From: Ochromonadaceae sp. CCMP2298
Lineage: Eukaryota; Sar; Synurophyceae; Ochromonadales; Ochromonadaceae
NCBI GenBank assembly: GCA_026770595.1
Contig: MU634230.1
Coordinates: forward strand, 1 to 14,180
Length of the DNA: 14,180 bases
Direction of reading: 5' to 3'
Shown: piece by piece, positions 7,700 to 14,180 of the stretch
Position numbering within the stretch: the stretch's first letter is position 1
Layout: each line of letters starts with the position of its first letter
Translations under genes and position numbers: made by a program
The notes under the pieces: generated by a model
What the model was told of the DNA's origin: nothing
Databases searched by the model: none
The model's input: the letters and a program-made list of their open reading frames with translations, nothing else

Positions 7700-7756
7700 C
7701 AGAGAAAATCTCGTTCAGCTATTTTTACTATAAAGACGCACAATTTGGTGTGACAG
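7700..7756 (+). repeat. 57-bp dispersed element, copy 2
   Basis: This is the second copy of the element at 5014-5070 (53 of 57 identical). It starts two bases after the outer end of the fold-back right arm, whereas copy 1 has no fold-back. Relative to the nearest downstream minus-strand gene (AK6) it has the same orientation as copy 1 has to the twin-CxxC gene. The remaining bases to 7805 are the apyrase 3' flank and include the perfect palindrome GTTAGTACTAAC at 7788-7799. Confidence 0.8.
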
Positions 7757-7805
7757 AAATATACTGTACACCTTTGCTGCTAGCTACGTTAGTACTAACT
7801 AAAGA

Positions 7806-9930
7806 TTAGGTGGGTCTGAGGTTTGTTCTCTTCAGCAGCTCCGCGGCCTCCTTGTACGCCGCACCCAGCGCCCACTCGATCTCGCTGGGCCCCACCTCTT
7901 TCTGTATGGTGAGCTGCTTGTCCTTGGGCAATTTCAGACCGTCCACCAGGAAGGAGTAGGCGTAGGCGCTGCTGAAACACAACTTGAGGTTGACGTCTTT
8001 GCCCTGCCCGTCTCTGGGGAAGGACTTCTGCACGCTGTCCCACTGCAGCCCGCACACCATCTCGGCAGCCTGGCGAATCTGTGAGGCCGTGGTGATTAGC
8101 GGGAAGGAAGCGCTGGAACTGGACGCCGCCACCACAGAGTAGTTACCCCCACCGGTGGGGGGCACTGCCAGCGCAGAGGCCATGTAGTAGAAGTTCTCGA
8201 AGACGAGGAAGTTCTTGGACGCGGCCACGAAGGCAGGCTGGTGCGTGCAGCCGAAGGAGCGGGGGAGCGGGGCGGCTAAGGGGCAGCTGAGGTCCGCCCC
8301 CACCACGCCGAAGATGCCGCCCATAGTGAAGGCGCACATGGCGGGGTTCTGTGGGTTTAATACATATTGAGGGTTTAATACATGTTATAGATGGTTTAAT
8401 GCATATTGAGGGTTTAATACATGTTATAGAGGAGTGAGGAGGGGTTTAATACATATTATAGAGGGTTTAATACATGTTATAGAGGAGGGGGGGTTTAATA
8501 CATGTTGTACCTGCGAAGAGCTACCCGCCACGCCCATTTTCTCCGGTCCCTCGTAGACCTCCTTAGGCTCAGCTGAGGCCTCTCTGGTGTAGCCAGTGTT
8601 CAGACAGGGGTCCTGGACAGCAGTAGAGGAGGCGGCCGTGGCGCTTGACAGACTCAGCATCTTGTTCAGCTGGGCGCGCCCCTGAGAGGCGTCCGTAGAC
8701 CGAATTAGATAAACCATGAAGTATAAAATGGGTTTTAAAAGAAAAACTAGTTAGTGTATGTTCGAGGTCGAAAGACCAGATTTGGTCCAGGGAATCGATA
8801 AAAAGATGTCTTCTATGTAATTCTACTTACCTGCTCTGCGCCGAAGCCCAGGTAGGAGTGTGTGTAGAGATCGTAGCTTTCGCCCTCGATCGAGAAGCTG
8901 AACCGGTACTGCTCCGGGATGAGGCTGGCAGCAGCTGCGCTGGGCGCACGCTGCGACACCTGAGGGGTGTAGGTGGGTAGGAAGCATAGATAGACACGTG
9001 TGAGAGAAGCAGTAAGCAGTAAGGGGAGAGGATCCATGCAGGGGGGGGGGGGGGATACGTGACATGAAGCAACCAGTTGTTTTCTCCACCTACTGCAAAG
9101 TCAACAACCCAATACCACTCAATGACACTCACCTGCGAGGAGGCTCCGCCCATCTCCACCACCGCGTATGGCTCTGCGTCTCCGCTCTTCTTAGGACCGA
9201 TTATGCGCTTCAGATAGTTGAACGCGATCCACCCGAAGCCGCCCTCCTCGTTGCCACTAATGATGGACGCGTAGGAGGGCCGAAAGAGGAAAGGCGAGCT
9301 GGACTTGTTGAGCAGGAAGGCGCGCACAGAGGTGAGCACGGCGTCGCTCTGGGCTTTCTCGAGCATGCGCAGGCCTGCCGTGGCCTTGAGCCAGATAGGT
9401 GTAACGGCCCAGTCCGCCTCGGGCACCTGCTCTTTCAAGAAGTCCACCAGCCCCTGCAGAGAGGCGCCCGCGTCCGTTGGGTGCGAGGCGAAAGAGCTGA
9501 GGCCGGGTTTGACCTTCAGGCTGTCGTGCTGCGGGAGCACGTAGAGCGGCCCCGTCAGGGTGCCCAGCTTGCCGTAGCGGTACACGTGCGCCCGACAGCC
9601 GCTGCTGCCCGCGTCGATCATGGCCATGTAGCTGAAGGTGTCCTTGGGCAGCTGGTTGAGCTCCTCATCGCTGAGCGAGGCAGGCAGCACCTTCACGTTG
9701 TATGCCTCGCTGCGGTCCGCGGAGACCGCGAAGGGAGACAGCGCGCTCGAGTTCAACTGGCTGGATACTAGGAAGGCGACCACGACAAAAACAACGAAGA
9801 TGGCTACGTAGCGAACGCTGTTCCTCATTCCTTGGGAAGCCCGCTGGCAGCTGCTGTAGTTCTTGTACTTGTCCTTCATTGCTTGTCCTAGTACTTGTGC
9901 TGCTGGAGCGTCGCTTTTCTCCACTTCCAT
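7806..9930 (-). CDS. Apyrase / NTPDase (GDA1-CD39 family), four exons
   Basis: Exons on the minus strand are 9930-9133, 8959-8831, 8681-8511 and 8348-7806, joining in phase 0 to 546 residues. Apyrase conserved regions appear in order: IDAGSSGCRAHVYRY (105-119, ACR1), KPGLSSFA (141-148, ACR2), LKATAGLRML (181-190, ACR3), SGNEEGGFGWIAFNYL (225-240, ACR4) and VVEMGGASSQ (257-266, ACR5), then YDLYTHSYLGFG in exon 2 and the FYYMASAL region in exon 4. One membrane segment (about 40-58, VRYVAIFVVFVVVAFLV) near the N-terminus and none at the C-terminus give a type II protein with its catalytic domain in the lumen, as in Golgi GDPases/UDPases. These hydrolyse nucleoside di- and triphosphates with Ca or Mg; in the Golgi they clear the NDP left by glycosyltransferases. 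The preferred nucleotide cannot be read from sequence. The gene is head-to-head with the exostosin-like gene. Confidence 0.92.
8349..8510 (-). other. Apyrase intron 3, built from seven ATGTATTAAACC units
   Basis: The donor is CAG|GTACAA and the acceptor CCCACAG|AAC, phase 0, 162 nt. Almost the whole intron is seven copies of a unit with the core AACATGTATTAAACC or a close variant, separated by short pyrimidine-rich CTCTAT stretches. The first copy starts four bases into the donor and the last runs up to the acceptor. Confidence 0.88.
8682..8830 (-). other. Apyrase intron 2
   Basis: The donor is CAG|GTAAGT and the acceptor CTCTCAG|GGG, phase 0, 149 nt. The intron is AT-rich. It contains a GTCGAAAGAC inverted repeat near 8767-8776. 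No tandem repeat was seen. Confidence 0.87.
8960..9132 (-). other. Apyrase intron 1 with a 14-base C tract
   Basis: The donor is CAG|GTGAGT and the acceptor CCCTCAG|GTG, phase 0, 173 nt. On the plus strand a run of 14 G occupies 9041-9054, hence a C tract in the transcript. Splicing restores SSQ-VSQ between ACR5 and exon 2; reading through gives a non-conserved sequence and a stop. Confidence 0.87.
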
Positions 9931-10087
9931 CTAGAGCCACTTAGACCCGCAACTGCAAAATCCAGGGGGAGGTCTTCGTCGCCTCCTCAACGAATCTCCC
10001 GAGCGGAACAGGTACGACGCTGTTCTGCCATCCATCTCTTAACTTTATCGTTGCGTGAGTGAACTGACCGACAAGGAACTTGTCAAG

Positions 10088-10526
10088 AGACTGAAAAAAC
10101 CGTGGACTCTGTATAAACTGTGGACTCAAAACATGGGCCAAAAACGCTCAAATAACGTTACAGAGCATCCTAGAAGTGACTAATTCGCATCAATTCACGT
10201 AATTATAAAACTCGTATTGTAGAGTAATACGATACTTGTGAATTCAGTACATTTATTTTTATGGTCTAACAAACTGATGCACTTGATCTGGTGTTTTCTG
10301 AGTGGCTGGATATCAGAAAACACCAGATCAAGTGCATCAACTTGTTAGACCATAAAAATAAATGCACTGAATTCACAAGTATCGTATTACTCTACAATAC
10401 GAGTTTTATAATTACGTGAATCGATGCGAATGAGTCACTTCTAGGATGCTCTGTAACGTTATTTGAGCGTTTTTGGCCCATGTTTTGAGTCCACAGTTTA
10501 TACAGAGTCCACGGTTTTTTCAGTCT
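10088..10526. repeat. 439-bp near-perfect hairpin: two 213-bp arms, 13-base loop
   Basis: The left arm (10088-10300) pairs with the right arm (10314-10526) over all 213 positions with no gaps and 5 mismatches by my count (about 98% identity). The loop is 10301-10313. Outer ends read AGACTGAAAAAACCGTGGAC. No target duplication flanks it directly, and its sequence is unlike the other two inverted repeats of the window. It contains no credible coding frame. It could be a fold-back transposon, a recent inverted duplication, or a locus transcribed into a long double-stranded RNA. The flanks (9931-10087, upstream of the apyrase ATG, and 10527-10839) must hold the promoters of both neighbouring genes unless the hairpin itself contributes. 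Confidence 0.92.
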
Positions 10527-10839
10527 ATGGAAGTGAAGATTCAAGTGAGGATCGCTTTTTTGCGCAAACCCTCATCGACGCAAAAACAAAATGACCACAG
10601 TGATTCATCGCTGATAAATTTTCTGAAAAATACGTCTATTATTATGTAACAAGTGGCGTCGTATCGAAATCATCCAACTGCCCAGTCTAAACCTCTCCCC
10701 CTCCACAACGTGCATCGATCCAGCTGGCGTTGAGCCTGCAGAGGTCACATTTCCAGCCGCAGTCTGGCAACTGCGAGGAGCGATTGAGTTCGCACAACGC
10801 GATCGAGCGAGCGCGTGCCGATCGAGCGAGCGGAGCGGC
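10527..10839 (+). promoter_or_regulatory. Upstream region of the exostosin-like gene, with 13-bp direct repeat
   Basis: This 313-bp stretch lies between the hairpin and the ATG. Just before the ATG, GATCGAGCGAGCG occurs twice (10801-10813 and 10820-10832, period 19) in the likely 5' UTR. The first half is AT-rich and the second half more GC-rich, as expected at a promoter-to-transcript change. No TATA box was identified with confidence. Confidence 0.45.
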
Positions 10840-13197
10840 ATGGCACGGACCGCTACGGCAGGCAGAACCGCAGCAGCCTTGTGCCTGATAGCGATATGTG
10901 CGTTGGCAGCTCTTTGGTGCCAGCCAGAGAGCCGTTTGATCAGAGAACTACGAACATCAATAGCGGACATGATCAGCGGCGATACAAACCAGCTTGAGCT
11001 CTCGGGGTTCGCGACTGCGAAGACTCAGCCCCGGAAGAACTCAACGCGACAGAACGCACCATTAGCACCACCCCCAGCGCCGAATGCTCAGTTGGCACAT
11101 AGCAATGCATCAGCACCGGCCTCTAGTCTCCCAGGTCTGCCCGAAGACGGTCTCTTCTACATGTACGACCTTCCGGAGGAGTACTGGTGGAGATGGCCTG
11201 TCGAAGGGTCCGACTGCAGCGAAAACGGGTACGTGGGCCACAACCACAAGCAGAACTCCGGCATCGGGCCTCTGGTCTCACCCGACCACGGACTGTACCT
11301 CACCTGGCACTTCAGCCTGTTCAGCTCGCTGTACAACCGCATGCGTCGCAGCAGCCGTCGCACCCTGGATCCTGAGAAGGCTTCTCTGTTCATAATCCCC
11401 TACGACCTGGGCCTGGATGGATATCTAGACCAAAACTCCTGCAACACGCGGCGCCAGTGCTCCCACGGCCTGGTGGGCAAGCTGGAGAAGATCCTGCTGA
11501 GCACTCCGTACTTCCAGCGGCATGGGGGGGGCGATCACGCGTTGCTGTGGTCTCTGGGGCAGTACCACCCCTGGCCGCGCGCCGGCTGCGACCTGTTCAT
11601 GATGCACTTCTGCAGCAAGTGCACTATCACCTGCTACTGGATGGACGCCACCAAGGCAGACAACCGCTTCATCTCTGTGCCCTTTCCCGCCGCCTACCAC
11701 TGGTGGGACGGCATAAAGCACGTGCCCTGGGACCTGGCCCTGGCCCCGCAGCGAAACCTGACCGCCGTATACCTAGGCAGCACCCAGACGCTCAACCCCA
11801 CGCACACCAAGATCCGCCGCGCCATGACTTCGCAGTGCAACGCATCCACGGAGTGCCACTGGATGCGCATCAGCCACTCGTCCAAGGACGACAGCATCGC
11901 CGAGTACCTCTCCATCTACAAAAAAGCAACCTTCTGCCTCTGCCCGCCAGGGGACGACCCCGCCCGCAAGGCGGTATTCGACTCCATCGTCTCGGGCTGC
12001 ATCCCCGTCATCTTCGAGTTGAACACTTTGTACAACCAGTACCCGTGGCATTTGAGCGAGGCTGAGGCGTTGGATATATCCGTCTACGTGCCTGGGGGCG
12101 CGGTGCGATCGAACCAGGTGAATATTTGATATCTCTCCCTTGCTATTGCATAATAATCTTCTATATTAGCTTCTTTATCTCAGTATATTCTCTACGCTCT
12201 CTATTCCATTCATCTTTATTATTTTCATGTCTAACCCTTACCTTTGCCTTTTTGTCCAACCAGGTGGACTTCATGAATGTGCTCAAGGCCATCAGCCCAG
12301 AGGTCATACGCAAGAAACAGGTGAGCCGTATGCCCCAACACCTATGCGTTAACACCTTTCCCGCCTCTCTTTGTACTCGCTTTCATGCTCCTCACCCACT
12401 CCCTCCCTCTATCCTCCCTCTATCCTCCCTCTATCCTCCCTCTATCCTCCCTGTATCCTCCCTCTATCCTCCCTCTATCCTCCCTCTATCCTCCCTCTAT
12501 CCCTCCCTCTATCCCCCCTCTATCCCTCCTCTATCCTCCCTCTATCCTCCCTCTATCCTCCCTCTATCCCTCCTCTATCCTCCCTCTATCCTCCCTCTAT
12601 CCCTCCTCTATCCTCCCTCTATCCCTCCTCTATCCTCCCTCTATCCCTCCTCTTTTATTGCAGGAGATGCTGGCCATCGTGGCTCCGCGAGTGCAGTACG
12701 CGATGCCCGCACCGCAGTACCTGCAAGATCGGTACGACAACACCACCTGGGATCCGCCCTTCAAGGACGGCGTGGAGCTGACGCTGGACGGCATGTTCAG
12801 GCGCGCGCACGCGGTGACGCACAACCACAGCACGGGTCTGCCGGCACGCCTCATGTCTGGCAGAGAGTGGGGGCGCGAGTACAACATGGTGCGTGTGCAG
12901 GTGCCCAGCAACGACAGCAGCCGGCTACAGGGGCAGCAGGACCAGCTCATCAAGCAGAACCTGCGCAGCGGGGGCAGGGACGGAGACGCTGCGGGCCTGT
13001 TCCAGAGGGGTCGACACGTGGGCGCTGGGGCGCACAAGAAGAGTGGGGTGCACGGTAAACCCCACGGGCCTCACAAGCAGCACGGGCAGGGCAGGCACCC
13101 ACTGGAAGGGGGGGGTGGGGTGGAGGTCAGAGGGCACGGCGCACACAAGCAGCTTTCTCCCAAGAGCGTTGGTGATTTTGATCTGCCAGGCGCATGA
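10840..13197 (+). CDS. Exostosin-like glycosyltransferase (GT47 family), three exons
   Basis: Exons 10840-12117, 12264-12320 and 12664-13197 join in phase 0 to 622 residues. A short basic N-terminus and one hydrophobic segment (about 9-27, RTAAALCLIAICALAALWC) make a type II signal anchor, followed by a Ser/Pro/Ala-rich stem to about residue 100. The exostosin domain starts at D103 (DGLFYMYDLPEEYWW) and includes the EKASLFIIPYDLGLD, HALLWSLGQYHPW and FISVPFPAAYHWW stretches. Its most diagnostic part is FCLCPPGDDPARKAVFDSI with SGCIPVIF (about 368-392), which fits the nucleotide-sugar-binding half of GT47 enzymes. Exons 2 and 3 supply the closing helices (VDFMNVLKAISPEVIRKKQ-EMLAIVAPRVQYA). 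The last 100 or so residues are a Gly/His/Lys-rich tail not usual for the family. It probably adds sugars to polysaccharide or glycoprotein in the Golgi; donor and acceptor are unknown. Confidence 0.9.
12118..12263 (+). other. Exostosin-like gene intron 1
   Basis: The donor is CAG|GTGAAT and the acceptor CCAACCAG|GTG, phase 0, 146 nt. It is AT- and pyrimidine-rich, with a plausible branch site TCTAACC about 30 bases before the acceptor. Reading through gives a stop four codons after the donor. Confidence 0.87.
12321..12663 (+). other. Exostosin-like gene intron 2
   Basis: The donor is CAG|GTGAGC and the acceptor TTATTGCAG|GAG, phase 0, 343 nt. About 70% of it is the minisatellite described separately. 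Splicing joins KKQ to EMLAIVAPRV, which continues the conserved C-terminal helix of the domain. Confidence 0.88.
12410..12653 (+). repeat. 11-12-bp pyrimidine minisatellite, about 22 units
   Basis: The unit is TATCCTCCCTC with 11- or 12-base variants such as TATCCCTCCTC and TATCCCCCCTC; I count 22 TAT-containing units. The strand is almost pure pyrimidine apart from one A per unit. Translated, it gives a meaningless SLYPPSILPL repeat with an 11-codon period in all three frames, which makes long false open frames here. Confidence 0.95.
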
Positions 13198-13342
13198 TCT
13201 GCCTCGTTTGCAATGTCAATTCCCGCACGAGTGTGTTTTTGTGAGTTTTCTCATCAAACTGTATATTGAATGTCATAAAAAAATATGCCAACATCAAAAA
13301 ACAGTTATTTAAATTTCATTGCTATCAACATCTCAGAACATC

Positions 13343-14068
13343 CTACCACTTCGCGAGAATATCATAGGCCCGGACGACGATGTATTCGTCGCTGCCGAGC
13401 TTGATCTGCGCGCCGCCGTACTCCCTGAACCTCACGTTGTCGCCTTCGGCCACTTGGATGGGCATCACCTGGCCGTTGCCGCACTGGCGCCCGGGGCCCA
13501 CCTTGGCCACGCAGCCGTAGTTGGGGCGCTTTGCCTCTCCCTCCCCACCGGGTGTAGCGATGATGAGTCCTGCGGCGTTGGACTCCTCCCTGGGGGGCAG
13601 CCGCACCAGCACCTGGTCCTTCACGGCCTGCACGTTCTCCAGCAGCGCCTCGTCTCCCTCGTAGGTGAGCAGCACGTCGTCGTCCTTGATCATCTGGTGA
13701 CTGGCGTCGTTGTACTTGAGCTCCGTGCCGTCGTACTTCCCGTAGAGCACCTTCTGCCCCACGTTGCATGCAATTCTGAGCTGCAGAGCCGTCTCGGGGT
13801 GCACCCTGCCAGGGCCAGTGGCGACCACGAGTCCCTCGGTAGGTCTCTCCTTCGCATTGTCGGGAATGAACAGACCCCCTTGTGTTGCGGTCTTGATGTC
13901 CTTCACCTTGATCAGCAGGTTGTTGCTGGTCGGGGTCAGGTCGCCCTCGATATCCAAGCCATCCAGCTTGTTGGCCTGCAACACGGACCCCCTTCTCCCG
14001 AGGGACGCTCCCCGGAAGGAGTACACCGACGCGAGCAGCGCGAGAAACACAACGACGTTGCAGAACAT
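13343..14068 (-). CDS. Chloroplast co-chaperonin Cpn20 (two GroES domains) with plastid-targeting presequence
   Basis: From the ATG at 14068 the protein has 241 residues. It has two GroES/Cpn10 domains in tandem (about 45-140 and 145-241), the arrangement found only in plastid Cpn20/21. Domain 1 has the mobile-loop pattern KTATQGGLFIPD (59-70) and GPGR; domain 2 has SNAAGLII (163-170) and another GPGR. It caps the Cpn60 folding chamber in the plastid stroma. The leader MFCNVVVFLALLASVYS is a signal peptide followed at once by F18 in FRGASLGRR, matching the bipartite targeting signal of red complex plastids, where Phe at +1 directs import. An upstream TTG in the same frame would add MPAPK in front; I prefer the ATG because it leaves a clean signal peptide. 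The gene is convergent with the exostosin-like gene (145-bp spacer, AT-rich, no firm signal). Confidence 0.93.
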   Translation of the reverse strand: MFCNVVVFLALLASVYSFRGASLGRRGSVLQANKLDGLDIEGDLTPTSNNLLIKVKDIKTATQGGLFIPDNAKERPTEGLVVATGPGRVHPETALQLRIACNVGQKVLYGKYDGTELKYNDASHQMIKDDDVLLTYEGDEALLENVQAVKDQVLVRLPPREESNAAGLIIATPGGEGEAKRPNYGCVAKVGPGRQCGNGQVMPIQVAEGDNVRFREYGGAQIKLGSDEYIVVRAYDILAKW

Positions 14069-14180
14069 CTTGGGTGCGGGCAAATGTGTTAATTTACTGC
14101 CGGCTTCCTTCCTTCTTGCAAGTTCTGTGCTGCAAGTACCGGTAGCAGTTCTGGAGGCCTTGGGTGCACGTGCAGAGTCC
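14069..14180 (-). promoter_or_regulatory. Upstream region of Cpn20, incomplete
   Basis: This is the last 112 bases of the window, upstream of the Cpn20 ATG. A small inverted repeat, CTTGCA (14115-14120) with TGCAAG (14131-14136), is visible. The minus-strand stretch before the ATG has no in-frame ATG. No promoter element could be identified. Confidence 0.35.

Noticed and set aside
7561-7743. Minus-strand short frame sharing the peptide LCVFIVKIA with a frame at 5028-5237
   Set aside because: The shared peptide comes from the 57-bp DNA element; outside it the frames are unrelated and one runs into the fold-back.
9064-9771. 235-codon open frame on the plus strand
   Set aside because: It is antisense to apyrase exon 1, which carries all the conserved apyrase regions.
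10088-10526. Hairpin as an assembly or library artefact
   Set aside because: Arms differ at 5 positions and have unique flanks; a chimeric inverted read would be expected to be identical. Not fully excluded without reads.
12126-13058. Long SLYPPSIL-repeat proteins in several plus-strand frames
   Set aside because: The repeat is the intron 2 minisatellite read through; it lies between good splice sites that restore the exostosin domain.
13319-14092. 257-codon open frame on the plus strand
   Set aside because: It is antisense to Cpn20, with His/Leu/Val-rich reversed-codon composition and no domain.
1-14180. tRNA, rRNA or CRISPR array
   Set aside because: No cloverleaf, rRNA core sequence or regularly spaced repeat-spacer pattern was seen by eye; the tandem repeats have no unique spacers.

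Overview
The window is nuclear DNA of a eukaryote, most probably an alga with a secondary, red-lineage plastid (an ochrophyte or a relative). Three things point there. The genes are single transcription units on alternating strands with GT-AG introns. Coding DNA is GC-rich and the spacers are AT-rich. The double-GroES chloroplast co-chaperonin starts with a signal peptide ending in Ser followed at once by Phe, the +1 Phe typical of plastid-targeted proteins in diatoms, pelagophytes and similar algae. The genus cannot be named from this sequence.

Layout, left to right: the C-terminal end of an ABCA-type transporter (+, cut by the window edge); a 542-bp MITE-like element with terminal inverted repeats of about 150 bp; a large unrecognised protein (-) with a duplicated CxxC...CxxC module at its two ends and a galactose-binding-like region; head-to-head with it, a mitochondrial-carrier-family protein (+) with a secretory-type N-terminus; tail-to-tail, adenylate kinase 6/Fap7 (-); a 317-bp fold-back repeat starting 10 bp upstream of the AK6 ATG; an apyrase/NTPDase (-, four exons); a 439-bp hairpin with two 213-bp arms; a GT47 exostosin-like glycosyltransferase (+, three exons); and the plastid co-chaperonin Cpn20 (-).

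The apyrase and the exostosin-like enzyme are divergently arranged, and both look like type II membrane proteins of the secretory pathway. Golgi NDPases remove the nucleoside diphosphate that glycosyltransferases release, so the pair could work together; the long hairpin sits in their shared upstream spacer. The other genes show no obvious pathway link.

The most unusual content is not protein-coding. Three long inverted repeats, unrelated in sequence, sit in three spacers. A 57-bp element occurs twice and one copy abuts a fold-back. Several introns consist largely of short tandem repeats. All five introns of the apyrase and the exostosin gene are phase 0 and follow a CAG glutamine codon. Products are named from recognised motifs; no database search was possible.
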